Origin: Streptomyces olivaceus
GTDB lineage: Bacteria > Actinomycetota > Actinomycetes > Streptomycetales > Streptomycetaceae
Assembly (NCBI RefSeq): GCF_000721235.1
Contig: NZ_JOFH01000015.1
Coordinates: forward strand, 124,001 to 188,000
DNA length: 64,000 bases
Reading direction: 5' to 3'
Positions 1-10,052 of the stretch are shown here, piece after piece. The position numbers were made by a program, and so were the translations under genes. The notes under the pieces were generated by a model. The model saw only the letters and a list, made by a program, of their open reading frames with translations. It was not told where the DNA came from and made no database searches. Within the stretch, counting starts at the first letter, position 1. The number at the start of each line of letters is the position of its first letter.

Positions 1-639
1 GTCAGCGACCGCAGAGGTCTTCGGGACCGCGAGGGCCCCCGGGGCCGCAGGGACCGCGGAAATCGCACGGTCCGCCGGGACCGCCGAGACCGCCAGGGCC
101 ACCGGAGCCGCACGGTCCGCCGGAGTCACGGGACCGTCGGGGCCCGCAGGGGCCACCGGGCCCGCGGCACCGGGCAGGCCCGCCGGATCTGCCGGGTTCG
201 CCGGGTTTGCCGCCCCCTGTTCCGTGCCGAAGTCCTCGGCGGGCGCTATGCGCGCGGTGCCCCGGTAGGACGGTCCGGACGCCGTGGCCTCGTCGCCCGT
301 GACCCTGCGCAGCGCGACGGTGCCGCCGTCGAAGGCCGCCGAGGAGGCGTCGAGCGTCGCGGGTGCCGTCTCTCCGGCGGGGCCGCACGAGACCGAGACG
401 GTGACGGTCTCACCCGGCGCGACGTCCGCGGGGCTGACCCGGGCCGAGGCCTCTCCGGCCGCCGGGTCGACGGCGGACGGCGGAGCGACGGGCTCCCCCG
501 GCTCGGCGGGAGGTGGCGGGACCCCGGGGTCGGCGGGCGGCGGGGGGACCCCCGGGTCGGCCGCGACCGGCCCCGCGCAGGCACCGAGAGCGGCACCGGC
601 CAGGACGGCGGCGGACAGGGCACGGGCGGTGCGGCGCAT
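1..639 (-). CDS. putative secreted lipoprotein, 3' end outside window
   Basis: The frame is open from a start codon at 639 to the window edge (213 codons, no stop), so the C-terminus is missing. The first 21 residues are a lipoprotein signal: MRR followed by an Ala/Leu core and the lipobox LGAC, predicting lipidation of Cys and export. After Cys comes a proline-rich spacer holding two tandem copies of a DPGVPPPPA unit, then a short folded-looking stretch (about residues 50-130) with a single Cys. A long Ala/Pro/Gly/Val tail follows that is probably wall-spanning linker. No catalytic motif is visible. The product is likely an anchored surface protein of unknown function. Confidence 0.6.
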   Translation of the reverse strand, partial: MRRTARALSAAVLAGAALGACAGPVAADPGVPPPPADPGVPPPPAEPGEPVAPPSAVDPAAGEASARVSPADVAPGETVTVSVSCGPAGETAPATLDASSAAFDGGTVALRRVTGDEATASGPSYRGTARIAPAEDFGTEQGAANPANPADPAGLPGAAGPVAPAGPDGPVTPADRAAPVALAVSAVPADRAISAVPAAPGALAVPKTSAVAD

Positions 640-850
640 GGGGCGGGCTCCTTCGAGCAACGGCTGCGGGGGCACGGCACTCGCGCCCCCTCGGCCATCA
701 CAGCCCGCCCGGCGCGGGCCCGCCCGTCACCGTGCGCCGTTCGCGCGAACGGGCCGTCCGAGTGAGTGAGCGAGGGTCACCGCCGTCGCGGGCAGGGCTC
801 GCGGGACGGCCCGGGACCGCGCCCGCCCCTGCGCCCCGGTCACGCCCCGG

Positions 851-1645
851 TCAGGCCCCCGGCTCCCGCAGCACCTGCTCCCGCACCCGGTCGCAGCAGC
901 GGCTGATCAGCCGGGAGACGTGCATCTGCGAGATGCCGAGCCGATCGGCGATGCGGCTCTGGGTCATGTCGTCGAAGAAGCGCATGTAGAGGATGGCGCG
1001 CTCGCGGTCGGGCAGCGCGGCGAGGCGGTCCCTGACGGCCTCGCGGTCGACGACGGTGTCGAGGGCCGGGTCGGGGCCGCCGAGGGCGTCGCTCAGCGAG
1101 TAGCCGTCCTCGCTGCCGGGGAGTTGCGCGTCCAGGGACAGCGCGGTGAAGCTCTCCAGTGCTTCGAGTCCGGCGCGGACCTCCGCCTCGCTCAGGTCGG
1201 CGTGCTCGGCGACCTCGGCGACGGTGGGCTCGCGGCCCGGGACGCTCTGGGACAGCTCCTGGCGGGCGAGGCGCACCCGGTTGCGCAGTTCCTGGACCCG
1301 GCGCGGCACGTGCAGGGTCCACATGTGGTCGCGGAAGTGCCGCTTGATCTCCCCCGTGATGGTGGGCACGGCGTAGCTCTCGAAGGCGTTGCCGAGCTCG
1401 GGGTCGTAGCGGTCGACGGCCTTGACCAGGCCGAGGGCCGCGACCTGGCGCAGGTCCTCGTAGCTCTCGCCGCGGCTGCGGAACCGTCCGGCGAGCCGTT
1501 CGGCCATGGGGAGCCAGGCCTCGACGATCCCGTCGCGGACCGCGTCGCGCTCGGGGCCGCCGGGCAGGGTGGCGAGCCGACGGAAGGCGTCGGCGGTGTC
1601 GGGGGCGTCGTCGTGCGGGTGCTTCACGCTGGCGTGGATCGGCAT
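851..1645 (-). CDS. sigK: RNA polymerase sigma factor, SigB/SigF group (SigK-like)
   Basis: 264 aa. It directs RNA polymerase to stress or developmental promoters. Region 2 spans about residues 40-110 (LRQVAALGLVKAVDRYD, then FESYAVPTITGEIKRHFRDH), region 3 about 118-190, and region 4 about 200-255 with the helix-turn-helix MTQSRIADRLGISQMHVSR. It has no region 1, as usual for this group. The start at 1645 is preceded by GGAG about 10 nt upstream; the frame stays open further upstream, but without a ribosome site. No anti-sigma or anti-anti-sigma gene is adjacent. The symbol rests on similarity and synteny recalled for S. coelicolor SCO6520, so the family is sure and the exact paralogue less so. 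Confidence 0.85.
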   Translation of the reverse strand: MPIHASVKHPHDDAPDTADAFRRLATLPGGPERDAVRDGIVEAWLPMAERLAGRFRSRGESYEDLRQVAALGLVKAVDRYDPELGNAFESYAVPTITGEIKRHFRDHMWTLHVPRRVQELRNRVRLARQELSQSVPGREPTVAEVAEHADLSEAEVRAGLEALESFTALSLDAQLPGSEDGYSLSDALGGPDPALDTVVDREAVRDRLAALPDRERAILYMRFFDDMTQSRIADRLGISQMHVSRLISRCCDRVREQVLREPGA

Positions 1646-1988
1646 GGTGCGTCGCAACTCCTTCGGAGCGCGGGGCCCTGCCGTCGCCGCCGGGTGCGGC
1701 TGCTGCCCGCCGGGTGCGACCCGCGCCGCGGACGGCGCCGGAGGTCGGGAGACCTTCGGCGCACGGGCGGGGCGGCACCGGTACGACGACACGGCCCTTG
1801 GTTCGGGCGGTCACCGTGGGAGGGCGTGAGGGGCTGGACGGACTCATCCGTGCCGGCGTCGCGCCGCTCCCACGGACGTGCCTCCTGTCCGAAGCACTGT
1901 GTCTGCACCTGCCCCCTGCTCCCCACGGCAAACACCCGGATGTGCCGTGCGCGCCGCCGGCGCCGGTCGCGCCGCCCCGCGCCGCAGG
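1646..1988. other. 343-nt intergenic region upstream of the sigma factor gene
   Basis: No convincing gene. It should hold the sigma factor promoter, but I could not pick out a clear -35/-10 pair. It contains the inverted repeat described separately at 1814-1875. Confidence 0.5.
1814..1875 (-). terminator. long inverted repeat, possible terminator
   Basis: CCGTGGGAG at 1814-1822 is the exact reverse complement of CTCCCACGG at 1867-1875, and a smaller stem (ACGGA/TCCGT) lies between them. It is placed to end minus-strand transcripts leaving the VOC gene before the sigma factor gene. There is no T-tract, so an operator role is possible. Confidence 0.4.
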
Positions 1989-2405
1989 TCAGCCCTTGCG
2001 CGGCTGGTTGAAGCGCAGCATGTTGCCGGCCGGGTCGCGGAAGGCGCAGTCGCGGACGCCGTAGGGCTGGTCCACGGGTTCCTGGAGGACCTCGGCTCCG
2101 GCGGCGCGGACGCGTTCGAAGGTGGCGTCGACGTCGTCGGTGGTGAAGATGACGCCGCGGAGCATGCCCTTGGCCAAGAGTTCGGCCATGGCCCGCCGGT
2201 CGGCGGCCGGTGCGTTGGGGTCGGCGAGCGGCGGTTCGAGCACGATGTCCACGTCGGGCTGCGCCGGGGATCCGACGGTCACCCAGCGCATCCCTTCGAA
2301 GCCGACGTCGTTGCGGACCTCCATGCCGAGTACGTCGCGGTAGAAGGCGAGCGCCTTGTCGGGGTCGTCGACGGCGATGAAGCACTGCGAGAGGTTGATG
2401 TCCAT
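1989..2405 (-). CDS. VOC (glyoxalase/bleomycin-resistance) family protein
   Basis: 138 aa, a single vicinal-oxygen-chelate domain. It opens with the usual beta strand and helix (FIAVDDPDKALAFYRDVLGME) and ends with YGVRDCAFRDPAGNMLRFNQP, the C-terminal module with its DPAGN turn. The substrate is unknown; relatives are annotated as glyoxalase or extradiol-dioxygenase-like. The start at 2405 is chosen because TAGCGT, a good -10 box, ends 7 nt before the ATG, which suggests a leaderless message; a start 9 nt upstream would lie inside that spacing. It lies downstream of the AraC gene on the same strand, separated by tandem repeats. Confidence 0.75.
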   Translation of the reverse strand: MDINLSQCFIAVDDPDKALAFYRDVLGMEVRNDVGFEGMRWVTVGSPAQPDVDIVLEPPLADPNAPAADRRAMAELLAKGMLRGVIFTTDDVDATFERVRAAGAEVLQEPVDQPYGVRDCAFRDPAGNMLRFNQPRKG

Positions 2406-2446
2406 GCACGTCACGCTACGGGCGCAGCCCCGGGCCCGGCTTCTCC

Positions 2447-2541
2447 GTTCCTGACCGGATCACCGTCCCCGCCGGGACGACCCGTTCCTGCCGAGGCGAC
2501 CCGTTCCTGACCGGATCACCGTCCTCGCCGGGACGACCCGT
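2447..2541. repeat. two 39-bp direct repeats plus a partial third copy
   Basis: A 39-bp unit occurs at 2447-2485 and 2503-2541 (period 56) with one mismatch; both begin GTTCCTGACCGGATCACCGT. A shorter related piece, GACCGGATCACCCGTTCCTG, follows at about 2547-2566 and enters the end of the AraC gene. The repeats fill most of the gap between the AraC regulator and the VOC gene. They could be regulator-binding sites or simple duplication. Confidence 0.8.
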
Positions 2542-2552
2542 GCCGGACCGGA

Positions 2553-2951
2553 TCACCCGTTCCTGCCCGGCCGGGTGTAGACCTTGGCGACGCAGGGCGG
2601 GACGGCGGCGCCGTCGGCGTGGTCGCGCTCGCGGTACGCGCTCGGGCTCTCGCCGACCAGTTCGGTGAAGCGCGAGCTGAACGACCCCAGCGACGTACAG
2701 CCGACCGCGAAGCAGACCTCGGTGACGCTCAGGTCGCCGCGCCGCAGCAGCGCCTTGGCCCGCTCGATGCGGCGTGTCATCAGGTAGCCGTACGGCGTCT
2801 CGCCGTAGGCGGCGCGGAAGCTGCGGGAGAAGTGGCCCGCGGACATGAGCGCGACCCGCGCCAGCGCGGGGACGTCGAGCGGCTCGGCGTACGCGCGGTC
2901 CATCAGGTCGCGGGCCCTGCGCAGCCGGGCGAGGTCCTCCAGTGTCGTCAC
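2553..2951 (-). CDS. small AraC-family transcriptional regulator
   Basis: 132 aa, which is essentially only the DNA-binding domain. It has two helix-turn-helices (about residues 18-60, LDVPALARVALMSAGHFSRSF, and 65-110, LSVTEVCFAVGCTSLGSFSSRF) joined by the conserved linker helix PYGYLMTRRIERAK. The effector domain is absent, as in many VOC-linked AraC proteins. The start is taken at GTG 2951 (reading TTLEDLARLRRA); a GTG at 2972 is equally open, and neither has a strong ribosome site. It probably regulates the VOC gene downstream. Confidence 0.75.
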   Translation of the reverse strand: MTTLEDLARLRRARDLMDRAYAEPLDVPALARVALMSAGHFSRSFRAAYGETPYGYLMTRRIERAKALLRRGDLSVTEVCFAVGCTSLGSFSSRFTELVGESPSAYRERDHADGAAVPPCVAKVYTRPGRNG

Positions 2952-3011
2952 CCGTCCACGGTCCCACGGCACCGCCCGCCGGGGGTACCGGCGCCGTGGG
3001 ACCGTGCGTGC

Positions 3012-5402
<2,391 letters not shown>

Positions 5403-5664
5403 CGTCTCTCCGTCCGTCGTGGGCTCGCGTGAAGTGTGCTGAAGGGTGCTGCCCGCGGTCGTCACACGCTAGAGGGACGGTCGCGCCCCGCGCTTCTCGA
5501 TTACTGACCGTCCGGCGGCGGGCGCCGCCCTCCGTCCGCGAGAAGGCGGCGAGAAGGCCGCGGGAAGGCCGGACGAAACCGGAGCGGAACCGTCCGGGTG
5601 AATCCGTGTCGGCCCCCGGTGTCCGGGTACGCGGTCGGCACCCCCTGAGGATGTGGAGGGAGAC

Positions 5665-6075
5665 ATGCAGCGAGGCAGCGACCGGATGAGCGTCCACCGC
5701 GACGACGAGATGAAGCACGAACTGCAGGGTCTGCTCAGGTCCGGGCACCCCACCCGCAGCGAGGAGTGGAACGACCCGGAGCCGGCCGCCGAGGACGACC
5801 CCGAAGTCACGTACGGGCCGGTGACACCGGGCCGCGGACCGACGTACCTGGAGGCGCTGCGGCTCGAACTGGCCCGGAACCTGACCCGGGGCAGCTTCCC
5901 CGCGTCGCCGCGGGAACTGGGCCGCACCCTGCGTCGCGGCAACGCGCCGGACGCCCTCGTCGAGGGCCTCGACCGGCTGCCGCACAAGGCCCGCTACGAC
6001 AGCGTGCAGGAACTGGCGGTGGCCCTGACCGAGAGCGGCGGCCCGCCCGGTTCCCCCGGGCCGCAGAACACGTAG
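5665..6075 (+). CDS. DUF2795 domain protein
   Basis: 136 aa, soluble, no signal peptide. The C-terminal half (about residues 75-125, LTRGSFPASPRELGRTLRRG then LVEGLDRLPHKARYDSVQEL) matches the DUF2795 pattern, a short helical domain common in actinobacteria. The N-terminal half is acidic and probably disordered. The ATG at 5665 is chosen because GGAGG lies 7 nt upstream; an ATG four codons earlier would overlap that site. The function is unknown. Confidence 0.75.
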   Translation: MQRGSDRMSVHRDDEMKHELQGLLRSGHPTRSEEWNDPEPAAEDDPEVTYGPVTPGRGPTYLEALRLELARNLTRGSFPASPRELGRTLRRGNAPDALVEGLDRLPHKARYDSVQELAVALTESGGPPGSPGPQNT

Positions 6076-6079
6076 CGGA

Positions 6080-6158
6080 CGGCTGTACGCCATACACGGC
6101 TGTACGACATACACACGCGCCATACACGCGCGCCGGGCGGCGACCCCGGCCGGCGCGC
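6080..6158. repeat. CATACAC repeats and a GC-rich hairpin
   Basis: Downstream of the DUF2795 gene, CATACAC occurs three times between 6090 and 6128. It is followed by a perfect 9-bp stem, GCGCGCCGG at 6128-6136 with CCGGCGCGC at 6150-6158. The hairpin sits just before the AAAGGA ribosome site of the next gene, so it could end the upstream message or form a 5' leader structure. Confidence 0.6.
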
Positions 6159-6178
6159 CGCGAAAGGAATCCAACCTC

Positions 6179-6721
6179 ATGCGCATCGCATTTCTGAGCG
6201 CGCCCGAGGGCGTGGAACAGGTGGAGCTGACCGAGCCGTGGCAGGCGGCGAAGGACGCGGGGCACGAGCCCGTGCTGGTCTCCACACAGTTCGGCGAGAT
6301 CCAGGGCTTCAACCACCTCGACAAGGCGGACACGTTTCCCGTGGACGAGGTGGTGGGTGAAGCGTCGGCCGACTCGTTCGGCGGGCTGGTGCTGCCCGGC
6401 GGCGTGGCCAACCCCGACTTCCTGCGGACCGACGAGAAGGCCGTGGCGTTCGTGAAGGCCTTCTTCGACCAGGGCCGGCCGGTGGCCGCCATCTGCCACG
6501 CGCCGTGGACGCTGATTGAAGCGGACGTCGTACGCGGCCGGGTCCTGACCTCGTGGCCCAGCCTGCAGACGGACCTGCGCAACGCCGGCGCCACCTGGGT
6601 CGACGAGCAGGTGAAGGTCTGCGACCACGGCAACAACGTCCTGGTCACCAGCCGCAAGCCGGACGACCTCAAGGCGTTCAGCGAGACCTATCTCGCGGAG
6701 TTCGCCAAGGCCGGCGGCTGA
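6179..6721 (+). CDS. PfpI/DJ-1 superfamily protein (type 1 glutamine-amidotransferase fold)
   Basis: 180 aa, a full-length single-domain DJ-1/PfpI protein. The nucleophile-elbow Cys is in AAICHAPWTL (about residue 107) followed by His, and the upstream GLVLPGGVANPDFLR loop supplies the conserved acid region. Relatives are annotated as intracellular proteases, deglycases or stress chaperones (YhbO/PfpI type). The message starts at ATG 6179 behind AAAGGA. A strong hairpin follows the stop. It is probably a single-gene unit for general or carbonyl stress; the exact activity cannot be read from sequence. Confidence 0.85.
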   Translation: MRIAFLSAPEGVEQVELTEPWQAAKDAGHEPVLVSTQFGEIQGFNHLDKADTFPVDEVVGEASADSFGGLVLPGGVANPDFLRTDEKAVAFVKAFFDQGRPVAAICHAPWTLIEADVVRGRVLTSWPSLQTDLRNAGATWVDEQVKVCDHGNNVLVTSRKPDDLKAFSETYLAEFAKAGG

Positions 6722-6748
6722 CCGGCGGCGGCAGCGCGAAACCGCGGA

Positions 6749-6778
6749 GGGCCCGGAGCGGAACACGGCTCCGGGCCC
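6749..6778 (+). terminator. hairpin terminator after the PfpI gene
   Basis: GGGCCCGGAGC (6749-6759) pairs perfectly with GCTCCGGGCCC (6768-6778) across an 8-nt loop, 28 nt after the stop codon. There is no U-tract, which is usual for Streptomyces terminators. Confidence 0.75.
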
Positions 6779-6840
6779 GCTGTGCGACCTGTGCGGCCTG
6801 TCGTGCGGCCTGTGCTGCCCGGCACGGAGCCCCTCCGGGC

Positions 6841-7101
6841 TCAGCCGGCGCAGCCCCGTTCGCGGGCGCCCTCGCGGGTGCGGCCCGCGGCGACGGGGCG
6901 CCGCGGGTTGCGGCGCAGCCACTCGCCCTCCAGCCGGGCCATGCGGTCGTTGTGCGCCCGCAGCGCGTCGTTCGACCCGTACAGCAGGGTGTCGTGGCGC
7001 GTGCGGTGGATGGTCTCCAGCTCTTTCATCAGCTGCTGGTCGTCCAGGCGGCCGGGATCCACTCCGGTCGCGGCGCCGTCGCGCGAGTCGTGTTCGTTCA
7101 T
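6841..7101 (-). CDS. small conserved actinobacterial protein (DUF6158-like)
   Basis: 86 aa. The central helical stretch LMKELETIHRTRHDTLLYGS, followed by LRAHNDRMARLEGEWLRRNP, is the recognisable core of a small family found across Streptomyces; the family name is recalled, not searched. Polar ends flank it, with no membrane segment. It is divergent from the baeRF gene, with 60 nt between the starts. The function is unknown. Confidence 0.7.
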   Translation of the reverse strand: MNEHDSRDGAATGVDPGRLDDQQLMKELETIHRTRHDTLLYGSNDALRAHNDRMARLEGEWLRRNPRRPVAAGRTREGARERGCAG

Positions 7102-7161
7102 GCGGTCCGGGTACCCGCCCCGCAGCACTACCACCCCCGAGCGGCACCCCGGGAGGGAGCC

Positions 7162-8283
7162 ATGGATCTCGCGTTTCTGCATCCCCTCTACGAACATCAG
7201 GGGCCCTGGGCCTCCGTCTACCTCGATCTCTCCCGGCACACGGAGGACACCCCCCACGAGCGTGAGCTGACGGCCGCCGCGGTGGCCCGGGAACTGGCGG
7301 GGCAGGGCGCGGACGACGCCACCTGCGAGGCGGTGCGGGAGGCTGTAGACGGGCTCCGGCACGCCAGTGACCCGCACGGCCGGGCCCTGTTCGCGCGGGC
7401 CGGCGAGGTGGTCCTCGACCCCCGGCTGGCCCGGCCCCCGTACGGCGGGACCACGGCCGACTGGGCGCCGCTGCCGCACGTCGCGCCGCTTCTCGACCTG
7501 GCCGGGGAGGACCCGGTCTGCGTGGTGGCGTACGTCGACCGCAAGGGCGCCGACTTCGAGCTGCGCAGCGCGCTGGGCAGCTCGGACGCGGGCGGGGTGA
7601 CCGGCAGGCAGTGGCCGGTGCACCGCACGAGCAGCGCCGACTGGTCCGAGCGCCACTTCCAGCTGCGGGTCGAGAACACCTGGGAGCACAACGCGGCGGA
7701 GATCGCGGACGCGCTCGCCGTGTGCCAGGAGGAGACCGGCGCCGACCTGCTGATCCTCGTCGGCGACGACCGGGAGCGGCGTTCCGTGCACGAGCGGCTG
7801 CCCAAGCGGCTCCAGGGGCGGGTCGCCGAGGCCTCGCGCGGCGCGGGGAGCAGGCTGCTGGACGACGAGGTGGAGCGGCTGCGCGCCGACCACGTGCGCT
7901 CGCGCGCCCGGGAGGACCTCGACCGGTTCCTCGCCGCCCGGTCGCCGGACGACGAGGGCCGGGCCGGCGCGGCGGAGGGCGTGCCCGCGCTGGTCGAGGC
8001 CGCCCGGGAGCACCGCATCGACGAGCTGCTGGTCATCCCGGACGCTCCGGACACGCACCGTGAGGTGTGGATCGGTGAGGACGCCGACCAGCTGGCGGTG
8101 CGCCGTACGGAGCTGAAGACGCTCGGCGAGCAGAACTCCTGGTCGGCACGGGCCGACGACGCGCTGCTGCGCTCGGCGGTGATGACCGGGGCCCCGGCGA
8201 TCTCGGTGACGCCGGTGCTGCCGCCGGAGACCGCGGGCAAGGCGCCGGTGGGCGGCCTGGGGGCGCTGCTGCGCTGGAAGTGA
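7162..8283 (+). CDS. baeRF2/Rv2629-type release-factor-like protein
   Basis: 373 aa. It resembles the mycobacterial Rv2629 family, bacterial relatives of archaeo-eukaryotic release factor eRF1 (baeRF group). The N-terminal half is the divergent first domain; the middle (about 180-300, ADLLILVGDDRERRSVHERL) is the Rossmann/RNase-H-like domain that uses eRF1-domain-2-type loops; the C-terminus (about 300-373, with ADDALLRSAVMTGAPAISV) matches the L7Ae-like eRF1 domain 3. No GGQ motif is seen. Family members may act in ribosome rescue or hibernation during stress, which is inference. The ATG at 7162 has GGGAGGGAG upstream. Confidence 0.75.
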   Translation: MDLAFLHPLYEHQGPWASVYLDLSRHTEDTPHERELTAAAVARELAGQGADDATCEAVREAVDGLRHASDPHGRALFARAGEVVLDPRLARPPYGGTTADWAPLPHVAPLLDLAGEDPVCVVAYVDRKGADFELRSALGSSDAGGVTGRQWPVHRTSSADWSERHFQLRVENTWEHNAAEIADALAVCQEETGADLLILVGDDRERRSVHERLPKRLQGRVAEASRGAGSRLLDDEVERLRADHVRSRAREDLDRFLAARSPDDEGRAGAAEGVPALVEAAREHRIDELLVIPDAPDTHREVWIGEDADQLAVRRTELKTLGEQNSWSARADDALLRSAVMTGAPAISVTPVLPPETAGKAPVGGLGALLRWK

Positions 8284-8308
8284 CCCGTGGGCGGTCTCCG
8301 CCGGCGTG

Positions 8309-9928
8309 TCAGCGCGCCCGTTCGACCCGGCGTTCGTCCCAGACCGGCTCCGGCGTCTCGCGGACCCGTCCGTCGCCGCCGAAGACGAGGTACCGGTCGA
8401 AGGAGCGGGCGAACCAGCGGTCGTGGGTGACCGCGAGGACCGTGCCCTCGAAGCCCTCCAGGCCCTCCTGGAGGGCTTCGGCCGAGTCCAGGTCGAGGTT
8501 GTCGGTCGGCTCGTCCAGGAGCAGCGCGGTGACGCCCTGGAGTTCGAGGAGCAGGATCTGGAAGCGGGCCTGCTGGCCGCCGGAGAGCCGGTCGAAGGCC
8601 TGCTCGGCCTGCTGGGTCAGTTCGTAGCGGCGCAGCCGGGACATGGCGGCGCCGCGGTCCTGGGCGTGCTCGGTCCACAGGATGTCCAGGAGGGTGCGGC
8701 CGAGCAGTTCCGGGTGGGCGTGGGTCTGGGCGAAGTGGCCGGGCACCACGCGTGCCCCGAGCTTCCAGTTCCCGGTGTGCGCCACGCCGTCGCCGGCCAG
8801 CAGCCGCAGGAAGTGCGACTTGCCGGACCCGTTGGAGCCGAGGACGGCGACGCGTTCCCCGTAGAAGACCTCCAGGTCGAAGGGTTGCATCAGGCCGGTG
8901 AGTTCCAGCTGTTCGCAGGTGACGGCGCGGACGCCGGTGCGGCCGCCCTTCAGGCGCATCCTGATGTCCTGCTCGCGCGGCGGCTCGGGCGGCGGTCCGG
9001 CCTCCTCGAACTTCCGCAGCCGGGTCTGGGCGGCGGCGTAGCGCGAGGCCATCTCGTGGGAGACGGCGGCGGCCTGACGCAGTGTCAGTACCAGTTTCTT
9101 CAGCTGTGCGTGCTTCTCGTCCCAGCGGCGGCGCAACTCCTCGAAGCGGGCGAAGCGTTCGCGGCGGGCCTCGTGGAAGGTGGCGAAGCCGCCGCCGTGC
9201 ACCCAGGCGTCGGCGCCCGCGGGGCCCGGCTCGACGGAGACGATCTTCTGGGCGGAGCGGGCGAGGAGTTCCCGGTCGTGGGAGACGAACAGCACGGTCT
9301 TGCGGGTCTCGGCGAGCCGCTCCTCCAGCCAGCGCTTGCCGGGCACGTCGAGGTAGTTGTCCGGCTCGTCGAGCAGCAGCACCTCGTCGGTGCCGCGCAG
9401 CAGGGCCTCCAGGACGAGGCGCTTCTGCTCGCCGCCGGAGAGCGTGCCGACCTGCCGGAACTGGGCCTTGTCGTACGGCACTCCCAGGGCGGCTGTGGTG
9501 CAGATGTCCCACAGGGTCTCGGACTCGTACCCGCGCGCCTCGGCCCAGTCGGCGAGTGCCTGCGCGTACGCCAGCTGGGCGGCCTCGTCGTCGACCGTCA
9601 TGATCGCGTGCTCGGCGGCGTCGACGGCGCGCGCGGCCTCGCGGATCCTGGGCGGCGCGACGGACACCAGCAGGTCGCGCACGGTCGTCCCGTCGCGTAC
9701 GGAACCCACGAACTGGCGCATCACGCCGAGGCCGCCGCCGACGGTGACGGTGCCGCCGTGCGGTCTCAGCTCCCCGGCCAGCAGGCGCAGCAGCGTGGTC
9801 TTGCCCGCGCCGTTGGGTCCGACGAGGGCCACGACGGCCCCCTCCCCCACCCGGAAGGAGACGTCGCCGAGGAGCGTCCTCCCGTCGGGAAGGTGGTACT
9901 CCAGGTGCGCGGCTTCGAGATGACCCAT
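8309..9928 (-). CDS. ABC-F family ATPase
   Basis: 539 aa with two ABC cassettes in one chain and no membrane segments, so it is not a transporter. Cassette 1 has Walker A GPNGAGKT (residues 37-44), signature LSGGEQKR and Walker B LLLDEPDNYLD. Cassette 2 has Walker A GSNGSGKS, signature LSGGQQAR and Walker B LLLDEPTDNLD. A charged linker (about 255-310, rich in RFEELRRRWDEKHAQLKK) is the P-site tRNA interaction motif of ABC-F proteins. It probably acts on the ribosome as a translation factor or antibiotic-resistance protein; which of these cannot be decided. The start at 9928 opens the first conserved strand. It is convergent with the baeRF gene and divergent from the PAP2 fusion. Confidence 0.88.
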   Translation of the reverse strand: MGHLEAAHLEYHLPDGRTLLGDVSFRVGEGAVVALVGPNGAGKTTLLRLLAGELRPHGGTVTVGGGLGVMRQFVGSVRDGTTVRDLLVSVAPPRIREAARAVDAAEHAIMTVDDEAAQLAYAQALADWAEARGYESETLWDICTTAALGVPYDKAQFRQVGTLSGGEQKRLVLEALLRGTDEVLLLDEPDNYLDVPGKRWLEERLAETRKTVLFVSHDRELLARSAQKIVSVEPGPAGADAWVHGGGFATFHEARRERFARFEELRRRWDEKHAQLKKLVLTLRQAAAVSHEMASRYAAAQTRLRKFEEAGPPPEPPREQDIRMRLKGGRTGVRAVTCEQLELTGLMQPFDLEVFYGERVAVLGSNGSGKSHFLRLLAGDGVAHTGNWKLGARVVPGHFAQTHAHPELLGRTLLDILWTEHAQDRGAAMSRLRRYELTQQAEQAFDRLSGGQQARFQILLLELQGVTALLLDEPTDNLDLDSAEALQEGLEGFEGTVLAVTHDRWFARSFDRYLVFGGDGRVRETPEPVWDERRVERAR

Positions 9929-10052
9929 GGGAACGGATTCTGCGGGTCGGGCCGCGCCGCGGGCAAACCCGTTTCGCCCCCGGGGGGCGGGACGTCCGGC
10001 GCGTGACGCGGACCACCGGCAGGAAACGCCGTCCGCGGGGTAGGCGGGGGCC

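Noticed and set aside
8309..9928. ABC transporter ATPase
   Set aside because: Two fused cassettes, no membrane segments and an ABC-F type linker point to a ribosome-acting protein.
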